A DNA stretch of 64,000 bases from Bacillus infantis NRRL B-14911 (GTDB taxonomy: Bacteria; Bacillota; Bacilli; Bacillales; Cytobacillaceae). The notes under the pieces are model-generated. The model had not been told where the DNA came from. It did no database searches and saw only the letters and a program-made list of their open reading frames with translations. This document shows positions 39,489 through 47,491 of this stretch, one piece after another (position 1 is the stretch's first letter; each line of letters begins with the position of its first letter). The stretch is from NCBI RefSeq assembly GCF_000473245.1, contig NC_022524.1:4813501-4877500 (forward strand), written 5' to 3'. The position numbers were made by a program, and so were the translations under genes.

Positions 39489-39525
39489 TGTAATAAAATT
39501 GTATAAAATCTTACATTTTATTACA
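39489..39525. promoter_or_regulatory. AT-rich inverted repeat with WalR-like hexamers
   Basis: TGTAATAAAAT (39489-39499) and ATTTTATTACA (39515-39525) are perfect inverted repeats. On the plus strand TGTAAT-N5-TGTATA matches the WalR box TGTWAH-N5-TGTWAH in 11 of 12 positions; on the minus strand TGTAAT-N4-TGTAAG is a weaker version. It lies about 145 bases upstream of the M23 peptidase start. Confidence 0.45.
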
Positions 39526-39635
39526 AAAACATCTTTTTTTCGCAGATAGGCATAAATCCCTATACTTCCAAGCTTTCTGCCCGCTATTTGTCTTATCTCT
39601 GCCATAAAAGGGTGTGGGGTATATTACAAAACCGT

Positions 39636-39677
39636 AACAAAAAAGAAGAGAGAGCATACAAGGTATACTCTCTCTTC
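39636..39677 (-). terminator. Terminator of the tRNA operon
   Basis: GAAGAGAGAG with CTCTCTCTTC (39664-39677 with 39645-39658), a short loop, then TTTTTTGTTACGG on the minus strand, right behind tRNA-Phe. Confidence 0.9.
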
Positions 39678-39683
39678 ACGGGA

Positions 39684-39756
39684 TGGCTCAGGACGGAATC
39701 GAACCGCCGACACAAGGATTTTCAGTCCTTTGCTCTACCGACTGAGCTACTGAGCC
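39684..39756 (-). tRNA. tRNA-Phe (GAA)
   Basis: 73 bases, complete cloverleaf. Acceptor GGCTCAG / CTGAGCC, anticodon loop CTGAAAA with anticodon GAA, T-arm GGTTCGATTCC. CCA is not encoded. Last tRNA of the operon; a terminator follows 7 bases later. Confidence 0.97.
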
Positions 39757-39790
39757 ATAATAATATTTAATTCTAAAATATGTATTGCTT

Positions 39791-39895
39791 AAGTCCTTTG
39801 CTCGGAAGGTTCTCGCGAACTTCCTCGCAGATTGCCGCAGAAGCTTTTCAGGGAAGGTAGCAATCTGCTCTACCGACTGAGCTACTGAGCCATAT
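39791..39895 (-). pseudogene. Interrupted 5' half of tRNA-Phe with 62-base insert
   Basis: 39866-39895 repeats the first 26 bases of tRNA-Phe, and 39791-39803 repeats its next stretch (anticodon stem region), but 62 bases (39804-39865) lie between them, flanked by TGCTC on each side. The insert is made of two hairpins: GGAAGGTTC/GAACTTCC, and GCAGATTGC/GCAATCTGC that runs into the tRNA part. The 3' half of the tRNA is missing, so it cannot be functional as tRNA. Confidence 0.75.
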
Positions 39896-39940
39896 TAAGT
39901 TATTCTTCCAAACCACTTTAAAAAGAATCTATATAAATGG

Positions 39941-40013
39941 CGGTCCCGACGGGAATCGAACCCGCGATCTCCTGCGTGACAGGCAGGCATGTTAACCGCT
40001 ACACCACGGGACC
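39941..40013 (-). tRNA. tRNA-Asp (GTC)
   Basis: 73 bases. Acceptor GGTCCCG / CGGGACC, anticodon stem CCTGC/GCAGG with loop CTGTCAC (anticodon GTC), T-arm GGGTTCGATTCCC. CCA not encoded. Confidence 0.97.
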
Positions 40014-40019
40014 ACTCTT

Positions 40020-40165
40020 AAAAAGAAATTATCTATGCTCGTTGTTTGCGTTGTCCTGTCTCTTCCTCTAAAAGCTTAACCAGGGAAGCTGATGCGTCGA
40101 GACAACTCGCTGATTTTTCACAGAAGCTTCGCTCGTCGCTACACCACGGGACCACTCTTAAAAAG
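40020..40165 (-). pseudogene. Fragment of tRNA-Asp 5' end joined to structured spacer
   Basis: 40137-40165 repeats the first 17 bases of tRNA-Asp together with the flank upstream of it (CACTCTTAAAAAG). The bases that follow on the minus strand (to about 40030) are unrelated to tRNA and hold inverted pieces (GCGTTGTC with GACAACTCGC). Blocks such as AAGCTT with CAGGGAAG are shared with the insert at 39804-39865. Confidence 0.65.
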
Positions 40166-40169
40166 GAAA

Positions 40170-40256
40170 CTACTCTCTCAAATGAAACCACTAGATTATG
40201 TATATGGCAGTCAGCAAGGAAGCCGTCCTTGCCAGCTACTTGCCGACCAGCCAAAT
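40170..40256 (-). other. Structured spacer between tRNA-Glu and the tRNA-Asp fragment
   Basis: It contains GCAAGGA-AGCCG-TCCTTGC, a 7-base stem hairpin, and flanking GGCAG/CTTGCC pieces. No tRNA part is recognised here. Such GC-rich hairpin blocks occur in all three long spacers of this tRNA operon. Confidence 0.5.
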
Positions 40257-40261
40257 GCCGA

Positions 40262-40333
40262 TGACCCCTACGGGATTCGAACCCGTGTTACCGCCGTGAA
40301 AGGGCGGTGTCTTAACCGCTTGACCAAGGGGCC
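40262..40333 (-). tRNA. tRNA-Glu (TTC)
   Basis: 72 bases. Acceptor GGCCCCT / AGGGGTC with one G-U pair, anticodon stem CCGCC/GGCGG with loop CTTTCAC (anticodon TTC), T-arm GGGTTCGAATCCC. CCA not encoded. Confidence 0.97.
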
Positions 40334-40348
40334 ATTGGAGTAAAATGG

Positions 40349-40421
40349 TGAGCCATGAAGGACTCGAACCTTCGACCCTCTGATTAAAAGTCAGATGCTC
40401 TACCGACTGAGCTAATGGCTC
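40349..40421 (-). tRNA. tRNA-Lys (TTT)
   Basis: 73 bases. Acceptor GAGCCAT / ATGGCTC, anticodon stem TCTGA/TCAGA with loop CTTTTAA (anticodon TTT), T-arm AGGTTCGAGTCCT. First tRNA of the operon, 32 bases downstream of the -10. Confidence 0.97.
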
Positions 40422-40453
40422 TCAATATGTTGTCTCTTGTGACGACGCTTTTT

Positions 40454-40483
40454 ATAATATCATAGATTCTAAAACTATTGCAA
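40454..40483 (-). promoter_or_regulatory. Promoter of the tRNA operon
   Basis: Minus-strand TTGCAA (40478-40483), an 18-base spacer, then TATTAT (40454-40459), within an AT-rich upstream region that would help strong expression. Confidence 0.78.
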
Positions 40484-40557
40484 CTTATTTTTTAAAAAAT
40501 ATTTTGCAAGCTAGAATGCCGCCTCTATCTGTATACCATTCTCAGCTGAAAGCAAAC

Positions 40558-40591
40558 ATATGCCTCTCCTTTTTGCACTGGAGAGGCATAT
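40558..40591 (-). terminator. Terminator of the ABC transporter unit
   Basis: Perfect 12-base stem ATATGCCTCTCC / GGAGAGGCATAT, 10-base loop, followed by TGTTTGC on the minus strand; the T-run is modest. Confidence 0.7.
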
Positions 40592-40595
40592 ATTT

Positions 40596-43133
40596 TTAGA
40601 TATTTTCCTGCTTCAGGCCATCAATAATGTTCTGCTTTTTCACCTTTTGAATCGAGTAAAGCATGGCGGCGCTCACGATGATGAAAATCGCAGCGATGGC
40701 GATCAGAACACTTATCCATGGTACGGCGAATGAGTATTGGAATGTATTCTGCAATGACCAATACATGAGCAGCATAACACCGAGTGAGATCGGAAGCCCG
40801 TACAGCAGGGCCTTGAGTCCATAAAAGATGCTTTCATAGTTGATCATTTTATTAAAGCCCTTCGGTGTCATCCCGATTGATCTCAGCATGGCAAACTCCC
40901 TGCCCCTGAGCGCAATGCTCGTTGAAATGGTGTTAAAGATATTCGCAATTGAAATGGCGGAAATCAGCGTGATGAAGCCGTAGGTGAAAACTGACATGAA
41001 CGTTACCATCTGTTCATCCCGTTCACGGTTTTGATAGACATTCTGGATCATAAGATTTTCTGACTCGATCTGATCAAGCTGATCCTGCATTTCTTCAGGC
41101 TTTGAGCTGTCCAGGAACAAGGAATAAGAAGTCTCTGCACTATTCTGCTTCAGCTGTTCGAACTGCTTCTGAGGCATCAGGAGATGAACTTCATAATTGC
41201 CTAGCGGCAGGATGCCCATCGGCGCCTCTACAGCAGCAAAGCCGATTTCAAGGGATTGAAATGGACTGTTCTCCTCTGGGAGATACAGATCCAGCTTATC
41301 TCCAGGCTTTCCGTTGATTCCGCCAGTTTCAATCTTTTTCCCCGTCTGTACGTCTTCGTACACAAATTTATTAAGGATGATTACTTTATCCTGGAGCTCA
41401 TTCACATCGGCTCCGATCTTATTAGCATATGTTTTAAAGCTCTTCTCATCTATTCCATGCAGCACGAGAGAATAAGGATATTTCCCACCCTGGAGCATAT
41501 CTTCATAATATTCCTGCGCCTTCACTTCATCCGGCAGCTCTGACTCATTGATCCATGTTGAAAAATAGGCCTCCTCCATTAAGGAAGCATCACTCACATA
41601 ATTTAGATTCATATAAGGTTCAAGGGCTGCCTGATCTTCAGAACTGTATATCTGTACATCATAGTTATAGTTCACCTGTGTCATCGTAATCGACTGCTTC
41701 AGGTTTGCAGTAAAATAGGAAACTGCCAGGAAAAGAACAATCGTGATAACCAGCGAGAACACTGTCACTTGATATCTTCTTTTATTCCGTTTCAGATTCT
41801 TCAAACCAATTTCTGCTTCAAGGCCGAAGATTTTCCTGACCAATCTGGACGTTTTTACCGCTTTGCCGGTCAGCTTCACATCCTGGCTCTGCCTGATGGC
41901 GTCGATGGCAGAGACCTTTGAAGCCTTCCTCGCCGGCATATAGGTGGAGATGAAAATCGTCAGAATCGAGATCAGGCAAGAAAGCAGGATGGACATGGGT
42001 GTCACGGTTAAGGTCAGTCCATCGTCTATCCCCAGGGTATCGCCAAAGGTCCGATTCATTACCAGAAAGGTTGCAAAGATGCCGCCGATTCCTGCCAGCA
42101 GTCCAAGCGGGATGGATATCACCCCGATTACCGCCCCTTCAAAGAAGACAGAATTCCGTTTTTGTGTTTTGGTCGCACCGACACTGGATAACATTCCGAG
42201 ATGGCGGGCCCTCTCGGAGACGCTGATGGCAAATGAATTATAGATCAGGGATACCGAACCGATGATAATAATTAATATGATAATGGCTGCAAGAGAATAA
42301 AGCGTGATAGCCAGATTATCACTATCGGTCACCCCATAATAACGAAGCAGTTCGCTATTGAAGCTGACTTTAGTAATTCCATTTTTTTCGGCCTGCTCTT
42401 TGGCATGCTCGTAGAGCGACCGGTTCACCTTTTTCACCGTTACACCGATATCAGCTGCTCCGCCCTTAAAGGGATCCTGCTCCATATAGCTAACGATTGT
42501 GTAGCCGGGTGCGGAGTATGGCTCCCATTCCGGACGCTCCATCGTACCGACAATTGTAAAGATGCCTTCCTCTTTTTTGCTTAATGTTTCAATTACTTCT
42601 GTTTCATCGTACTGCAGATAATCCCCCTGGCCAAAAGAGCGGTCATCATTTGGGATATGCCGGTCCCCAATTTCAAGAGTGATTTCATCGCCTATTTGGT
42701 AATTCTGCTTTTCCACGATTTCTTTTGGAAAAAGGACTTCGTTCTCCTTTTTTGGAAGGCGCCCTTCACTCAATTCAACAGGGAAGTGCTCCATTCCCTC
42801 TGAATCGAATTCCTTGATAAAAAGATAAGGCCTATTTTTATTGGAGGGATTTTCAAGCGATGAATATCCCCTGTCCCTTGTGAAAAACAGCTTTTCCGTC
42901 TGCTCGTCCTTTCGTATCGCTTCCATCTGGCTTTCTGACACATCACGGTAGATGACATGCCAATCCCCGGAATTCTGGATAGCTTCCTGCTTCATCATCC
43001 CGAGGAAGGAGACAAACAGGGTGGAAACCGCCGAAACCATGGCGACTGAGATGATGACGCCGATAATCGTGACAAGTGTCCTTCTCCTGTTCTTTTTCAA
43101 ATGCCGCAATGTCAGCTTGTTTATGATATTCAT
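40596..43133 (-). CDS. ABC transporter permease with two FtsX domains (antimicrobial/envelope stress type)
   Basis: 845 residues. N-terminal membrane helix (about 19-40), a large external domain (about 45-270), an FtsX unit of three helices (about 275-405), a cytosolic stretch with 'AEIGLKNLKRNKRRYQVTVFSLVIT' that begins a second half, a second external domain and a final three-helix FtsX unit (about 720-835) with 'LRGREFAMLRSIGMTPKGF'. This MacB/FtsX-like two-half layout is typical of transporters paired with peptide- or envelope-sensing two-component systems. It works with the ATPase encoded just upstream (ATGA overlap). Substrate unknown. Confidence 0.88.
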   Translation of the reverse strand: MNIINKLTLRHLKKNRRRTLVTIIGVIISVAMVSAVSTLFVSFLGMMKQEAIQNSGDWHVIYRDVSESQMEAIRKDEQTEKLFFTRDRGYSSLENPSNKNRPYLFIKEFDSEGMEHFPVELSEGRLPKKENEVLFPKEIVEKQNYQIGDEITLEIGDRHIPNDDRSFGQGDYLQYDETEVIETLSKKEEGIFTIVGTMERPEWEPYSAPGYTIVSYMEQDPFKGGAADIGVTVKKVNRSLYEHAKEQAEKNGITKVSFNSELLRYYGVTDSDNLAITLYSLAAIIILIIIIGSVSLIYNSFAISVSERARHLGMLSSVGATKTQKRNSVFFEGAVIGVISIPLGLLAGIGGIFATFLVMNRTFGDTLGIDDGLTLTVTPMSILLSCLISILTIFISTYMPARKASKVSAIDAIRQSQDVKLTGKAVKTSRLVRKIFGLEAEIGLKNLKRNKRRYQVTVFSLVITIVLFLAVSYFTANLKQSITMTQVNYNYDVQIYSSEDQAALEPYMNLNYVSDASLMEEAYFSTWINESELPDEVKAQEYYEDMLQGGKYPYSLVLHGIDEKSFKTYANKIGADVNELQDKVIILNKFVYEDVQTGKKIETGGINGKPGDKLDLYLPEENSPFQSLEIGFAAVEAPMGILPLGNYEVHLLMPQKQFEQLKQNSAETSYSLFLDSSKPEEMQDQLDQIESENLMIQNVYQNRERDEQMVTFMSVFTYGFITLISAISIANIFNTISTSIALRGREFAMLRSIGMTPKGFNKMINYESIFYGLKALLYGLPISLGVMLLMYWSLQNTFQYSFAVPWISVLIAIAAIFIIVSAAMLYSIQKVKKQNIIDGLKQENI

Positions 43134-43813
43134 GGCCGGATGACCTCATTTTTCGCAACCTTACCGTCTTCAATGGAAATGACCCGGTCAGCCTGCATCG
43201 CGATCCGCTCATCATGGGTGATAACAATCAGTGTCTGCTTATAAGTTTTATTGAACATTTTTAAAAGCTCCATGATTTCACCGCTGTTTCGGCTGTCCAG
43301 GTTCCCGGTCGGCTCGTCAGCAAGCATGATGGCCGGACGGCTGATAAGGGCACGGCCGATGGACACGCGCTGCTGCTGCCCGCCGGACAGCTGGTTTGGA
43401 AGATGGGACAGGCGATTCTGCAGTCCAAGGATCCCGACAATTTCTTCAAGCTGCCCCCGGTCGACCTTCTGGCCGTCAAGCAGCATTGGGAGCGTGATAT
43501 TTTCCTCAACACTCAAGATCGGGATCAGATTGTAAAATTGGTAAATCAGTCCGATCTGCCTTCTCCTGAAGATGGCGAGCTGTGTTTCATTCAGTTTGTA
43601 AATATCAGTGTTATCGACCAGCACACGGCCTCCTGTAGGGCGGTCCACCCCGCCGAGCATATGAAGGAGGGTCGATTTCCCGGATCCCGATGGGCCGATG
43701 ATCGCGACAAATTCTCCTTTATTGACACTAAAAGATACGTCATCCAATGCCTTTACAGCAGTATCTCCGCTTCCGTACACTTTAGACAGATTCTCAATTT
43801 TCAAGATTTCCAT
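43130..43813 (-). CDS. ABC transporter ATP-binding protein (LolD/MacB type)
   Basis: 227 residues. Walker [10 protein letters not shown] (about 39-47), Q-loop '[12 protein letters not shown]', signature [16 protein letters not shown], Walker B '[14 protein letters not shown]' and switch His in 'VITHDE'. It drives the FtsX-type permease that overlaps its 3' end by four bases. Ribosome site TTGGAGG before ATG 43813. It has its own promoter (43843-43878) with a direct repeat, so it is set apart from the sensor gene and probably induced by the regulator at 44903. Confidence 0.94.
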   Translation of the reverse strand: MEILKIENLSKVYGSGDTAVKALDDVSFSVNKGEFVAIIGPSGSGKSTLLHMLGGVDRPTGGRVLVDNTDIYKLNETQLAIFRRRQIGLIYQFYNLIPILSVEENITLPMLLDGQKVDRGQLEEIVGILGLQNRLSHLPNQLSGGQQQRVSIGRALISRPAIMLADEPTGNLDSRNSGEIMELLKMFNKTYKQTLIVITHDERIAMQADRVISIEDGKVAKNEVIRP

Positions 43814-43842
43814 GCTAGAGCCTCCAATGATTTGATAGGTTC

Positions 43843-43878
43843 AGTATATCTGGCGAAAATGACTCTAGCGTGACTCTA
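43843..43878 (-). promoter_or_regulatory. Promoter with OmpR-type direct repeat upstream of the ABC transporter
   Basis: Minus strand: TAGAGTCA appears twice (43871-43878 and 43860-43867), 11 bases apart, overlapping where the -35 should be; -10 TATACT lies at 43843-43848. No good -35 is present, as expected for a promoter that needs an activator of the OmpR family. A further TGACTAAACTGTCA lies just upstream. Confidence 0.72.
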
Positions 43879-43899
43879 AAGTGACAGTTTAGTCATCTG

Positions 43900-44901
43900 C
43901 TAAATGACCTGGTGGTAAAACTTCAGCGTAAATCTTGTTCCGACACCCTTTTTACTGGCCACTTCAATATCTCCGCCCTGCCTTTTCATGATCCCGTATG
44001 CCATGGCCAGCCCAATGCCAACGCTGTCTTCCGAGGCATTCTTGCCCCGGTAAAAGCGCTTGAAAATGTAGGGAAGATCTTCTTTTAGGATGCCCTTGCC
44101 ATTATCCTCGATAATAATTTCGGTGAGGAGCGGATTTTGGCTGCAGCTGATGCTGATACGCCCTTTTTCACTGGAATGTTCGATGCTGTTTTTAATGATA
44201 TTGATCAATGCTTCCTTCGTCCAATTATGATCGCCGGTGAAGAAGACGCCCTCTGCCCCTCTGACCTGAAGCTCCTGTTCTTTGAGCTCGATGGGAATCA
44301 GAAGCGGCTCAACAGCCTCCTTGATCAGCTGCGGGACATTCACTCTTTCTGTTTTAAAAAGGGCAGTGCCAGCGTCAATTTTTGAAAGCTTCAAAAGGGA
44401 GGAAACCAGCCATTCGATTCTTTCCAGCTGCACCTGAATGCGGCGGGTAAACTCTTTTCGCTTATCATCCGCAAGCGACATATCACTCAGCAGGTCTGAC
44501 ATGACCATCATCGAGGTAAGCGGGGTCTTCAATTGATGTGATATATCTGAAATCGCATCTGTCAGCTTCGTTTTATCTTCCTGCAGGAGGGCGCCCTGCT
44601 CTGAGAGCCTGATGGTCACCTTATAGATCTCCGATTTCAGAATGCTGAGTTCGCCCTCATGATTATCCCGGACATCGAGCATATAATCTCCGCTGCTGAT
44701 CCTCCTTAGATAGCGTGAAAGCTTTTCAATCTCACGGTAGCGCCAGGAAGTGAAAATTAAAAAGGCAGCTAAAAGGAGGATAGAGGCCGTCCCTGCTGCC
44801 AGGGCTGCCTGCCAGGATAAAAGGGAGGATAGCAGCACACATAGAACTGCAAGGCCGATGCTTGTGAACAAAAAGGTCCTGAATTCTTTGTTCCGCAGCA
44901 T
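43900..44901 (-). CDS. Sensor histidine kinase without external sensor domain
   Basis: 333 residues. Two membrane helices (about 9-28 and 33-51) with almost no loop between, so it belongs to the intramembrane-sensing kinases, followed by HAMP-like linker, HisKA with His122 in 'ISDISHQLKTPLTSM', and HATPase with 'IIKNSIEHS', 'IEDNGKGILKEDLPYIFKRFYRG' and 'GIGLAMAYGIM'. In such systems the partner ABC transporter often does the sensing. Starts 1 base before the regulator stop region (44903), so both come from one transcript. Confidence 0.92.
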   Translation of the reverse strand: MLRNKEFRTFLFTSIGLAVLCVLLSSLLSWQAALAAGTASILLLAAFLIFTSWRYREIEKLSRYLRRISSGDYMLDVRDNHEGELSILKSEIYKVTIRLSEQGALLQEDKTKLTDAISDISHQLKTPLTSMMVMSDLLSDMSLADDKRKEFTRRIQVQLERIEWLVSSLLKLSKIDAGTALFKTERVNVPQLIKEAVEPLLIPIELKEQELQVRGAEGVFFTGDHNWTKEALINIIKNSIEHSSEKGRISISCSQNPLLTEIIIEDNGKGILKEDLPYIFKRFYRGKNASEDSVGIGLAMAYGIMKRQGGDIEVASKKGVGTRFTLKFYHQVI

Positions 44902-44902
44902 C

Positions 44903-45580
44903 TCAGTCGCCTGCCTTATAGCCGAGACCGCGGACGGTCTTGATGATGGAAGGCTTTTGCGGATCGTCCTCGAGCTTTTCCCTTAGCCGCTTTATGTAGA
45001 CGGTCAGTGTATTATCGTTCACAAAATCGCCGGCAACGTCCCAGATTTTATCGAGCAGCTGGCTCCTCGTCAGCACCTGCCCTTTATGGTTCGCAAAGAT
45101 CAGGAGGAGGCGGTACTCCAGGGCCGTCAGCTGGATCTCTTCTCCATGCTTATAGACCTTCCCTTCGCCGGTATGAACCGTGATTGCCTGGAAGGTGACA
45201 GTCTGCCTGTCCTGCTTATCATAGCGGCGCAGCACCGACCTGATGCGCGACAGCAGCTCGCGGACCCGGAATGGCTTCGTGATATAATCATCAGCCCCCA
45301 TATCCAGTCCCATCACGACATTCACTTCTTCATCCATTGCCGTGAGAAAAATGACAGGCAGATCGCTCTGCTTTTTCACAAGTGAGCACAAATCATACCC
45401 GCTTCCATCCGGCAGCCCCAGATCAAACAGGCAAAGATCAATCTCATCCAGCTTCGTCCTGATCAATTCCCGCGCCCCCGCGGCATCATGGCATACGAAT
45501 GTACCATATTTCTCATTCTGCAAAGAATACTCCAGCCCCGCCGCTATCGTCCGATCATCCTCAACAACCAGAATGTTCAT
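44903..45580 (-). CDS. OmpR/PhoB-type response regulator
   Basis: 225 residues. Receiver with Glu7, Asp8, Asp9, phospho-acceptor Asp53 (LFDLGLPDGSGYDLC), conserved Thr (FLTAMDEE) and Lys in 'DDYITKPFRVREL'; C-terminal winged helix with 'LTALEYRLLLIFANHKGQVLTRSQLLDKIWD' and 'NTLTVYIKRLREKLE'. Start ATG 45580 with GGGGGGATAGT upstream. It most likely binds the TAGAGTCA repeats upstream of the ABC genes. Resembles BceR/VanR-like regulators of peptide antibiotic defence, but the exact inducer is open. Confidence 0.94.
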   Translation of the reverse strand: MNILVVEDDRTIAAGLEYSLQNEKYGTFVCHDAAGARELIRTKLDEIDLCLFDLGLPDGSGYDLCSLVKKQSDLPVIFLTAMDEEVNVVMGLDMGADDYITKPFRVRELLSRIRSVLRRYDKQDRQTVTFQAITVHTGEGKVYKHGEEIQLTALEYRLLLIFANHKGQVLTRSQLLDKIWDVAGDFVNDNTLTVYIKRLREKLEDDPQKPSIIKTVRGLGYKAGD

Positions 45581-45684
45581 ACTATCCCCCCTGACAAAAT
45601 CTTCTTATGTATGCTAATCATAGGGGAAAATAGATTGGTTCGTCAAAATGTGGGTAGAGTGATAGCGTCCATATGTGGTCTGTT

Positions 45685-45790
45685 CGTTTCCGTTCCAGGC
45701 ACTTCGCTTTCCGCGGGGCGACGCTGAGCCTCCTCACCGCTCCGCGTCTGCGGGTTCTCAGCATTGCCGCTGCAATCCCGCAGGATGTTG
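45685..45790. repeat. Dispersed Bacillus hairpin repeat, fuller copy
   Basis: Begins CGTTTCCGTTCCAGGCACTT, like 20517-20555, and continues with GAGCCTCCTC and a CTGCGGG ... CCCGCAG hairpin (45748-45783). Frames on both strands that span it are by-products of the repeat. The remainder of the 45581-45977 gap holds only the purA terminator. Confidence 0.75.
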
Positions 45791-45943
45791 AATCCTCTTC
45801 CCCGAAATCACATCGCACGAAGAAAATGCGCATGCATTTTATGAGGAGTCTACGTGCCTTCCACTCCAATAAACAGAGGCTCCTGAAATTTTTAATTACT
45901 CTTAACAAAAAAGATCTGAATGTCCCCATCCTAAACCTTTCCA

Positions 45944-45971
45944 TGAAAAAAAGCCCCCATAAAGAGGGCTT
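45944..45971 (-). terminator. Terminator of purA
   Basis: AAGCCC / GGGCTT stem with further pairing, followed on the minus strand by TTTTTTTC, just behind the purA stop. Confidence 0.85.
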
Positions 45972-45977
45972 CAACTA

Positions 45978-47270
45978 TTAATTCTGGCGCCAAGGGCTCA
46001 TGACAACATTTGTCTGTGAGCGGTCCGGACCGACAGAGAAGATGGACAATGGAATGCCTGTCAGCTGGGCAACTCTTTCGAGGTAGTGGCGGGCATTGGC
46101 CGGAAGCTCATCCAGCGACTTGCAGCCAGTGATGTCCTCAGTCCAGCCTGGGAGCTCTTCATACACAGGCTCACATTCAGCAAGCACCTTCAGGCTCGCC
46201 GGGAATTCTTCGATCACTTCGCCTTTATAGCGGTAAGCAACACAGATTTTCAGCGTTTCGATGCCTGTCAGAACATCAATAGAGTTCAGGGACAGATCAG
46301 TGATGCCGCTGACCCTGCGGGCGTGGCGGACAACAACACTGTCAAACCAGCCGACACGCCGTGCACGGCCCGTAGTTGTACCATACTCGCGGCCAACCTC
46401 GCGGATCCTATTGCCGATCTCATTATCAAGCTCAGTCGGGAACGGTCCGTCACCGACACGTGTTGTGTAGGCTTTGGATACGCCGACAACATGCTTGATT
46501 TTCGTGGGGCCGACTCCTGAACCGATCGTTACGCCGCCCGCAACCGGGTTGGAAGAAGTAACAAACGGGTATGTCCCCTGGTCGATATCGAGCATAACGC
46601 CCTGTGCTCCTTCAAACAGAACACGGCGGCCTTCATCAAGGGCATCGTTCAGCACAACAGACGTGTCGCACACATACTGCTTGATCTGCTGGCCATACTC
46701 ATAATACTCTTCAAGAATATCCTCAAGCTTGAAGCCTTCTGTTTCATAGAAGCGCTCCAGCAGGCGGTTCTTTTCTTCAAGATTGCGCTGCAGCTTCTCT
46801 TCAAACACTTCACGGTCAAGAAGGTCGGCGATGCGGATGCCGTTCCGGGCAGCTTTATCCATGTACGCAGGCCCGATGCCCTTCTTTGTGGTGCCGATCT
46901 TGTTGGCGCCTTTTCTTTCCTCTTCCACTTCATCCAGCTTCAGGTGGTAAGGGAGAATCACATGCGCGCGGTTTGAGATGCGCAGATTGTCGGTTGTGAT
47001 ATTTCTTTCATGCAGATACGCAAGCTCCTTGAGCAGGGCTTTCGGATCTACAACCATGCCGTTTCCAATGACACAGTTTTTCTCTTTATAAAAAATTCCG
47101 GATGGAATCAAATGAAGCTTGTATGTCTCCCCGCCAAACTTGATGGTATGGCCGGCATTATTTCCTCCCTGGTAGCGGGCAATCACTTCAGCATTTTCTG
47201 AAAGGAAGTCTGTAATCTTTCCTTTTCCTTCATCTCCCCATTGAGTTCCAACTACAACGACTGATGACAT
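45978..47270 (-). CDS. purA: Adenylosuccinate synthetase
   Basis: 430 residues, same length as B. subtilis PurA. GTP-binding loop '[16 protein letters not shown]' (residues 8-23), 'GNNAGHT' (IMP site), '[21 protein letters not shown]', and the GTP-base site '[15 protein letters not shown]'. It joins IMP with aspartate using GTP, the first step towards AMP. Start ATG 47270 with GGAGGTGC upstream. Two PurR boxes and a SigA promoter lie before it. Confidence 0.97.
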   Translation of the reverse strand: MSSVVVVGTQWGDEGKGKITDFLSENAEVIARYQGGNNAGHTIKFGGETYKLHLIPSGIFYKEKNCVIGNGMVVDPKALLKELAYLHERNITTDNLRISNRAHVILPYHLKLDEVEEERKGANKIGTTKKGIGPAYMDKAARNGIRIADLLDREVFEEKLQRNLEEKNRLLERFYETEGFKLEDILEEYYEYGQQIKQYVCDTSVVLNDALDEGRRVLFEGAQGVMLDIDQGTYPFVTSSNPVAGGVTIGSGVGPTKIKHVVGVSKAYTTRVGDGPFPTELDNEIGNRIREVGREYGTTTGRARRVGWFDSVVVRHARRVSGITDLSLNSIDVLTGIETLKICVAYRYKGEVIEEFPASLKVLAECEPVYEELPGWTEDITGCKSLDELPANARHYLERVAQLTGIPLSIFSVGPDRSQTNVVMSPWRQN

Positions 47271-47324
47271 TTATAAAGCACCTCCAAAGAGTGTAAATAT
47301 GTATCCGTTCTTCAAACAACTCTA

Positions 47325-47354
47325 ATTTTACCAAGGGAAAGCGATAAAAGTCAA
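47325..47354 (-). promoter_or_regulatory. purA promoter
   Basis: Minus-strand TTGACT (47349-47354), 18-base spacer, TAAAAT (47325-47330). Confidence 0.82.
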
Positions 47355-47361
47355 TGAAACA

Positions 47362-47396
47362 CGAACATTTTTAAAGAAATCATAAAAATACGTTCG
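47362..47396. promoter_or_regulatory. PurR operator (two inverted PurBoxes) upstream of purA
   Basis: CGAACATT on the plus strand (47362-47369) and CGAACGTA on the minus strand (47389-47396) face each other, each inside an A/T-rich context that fits the PurBox AWWWCCGAACWWT with one deviation. This is the known PurR operator layout upstream of B. subtilis purA. Confidence 0.82.
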
Positions 47397-47460
47397 TAAA
47401 TTTTTTTGTAGGCTATCCTTTAGTTTTTGCATATGAGGAAGGTCCTATTCTTTTTTCCAC

Positions 47461-47491
47461 AGAAAAAAGCCGCAGTACAGAACTGCGGCTT
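47461..47491 (-). terminator. Terminator of dnaC
   Basis: Perfect stem AAGCCGCAGT / ACTGCGGCTT that overlaps the dnaC stop codon, then TTTTTTCT on the minus strand. Confidence 0.9.

Noticed and set aside
45618-45981. Overlapping frames of about 100-120 residues on both strands
   Set aside because: They span the dispersed hairpin repeat and the purA terminator and have no ribosome site or family resemblance.
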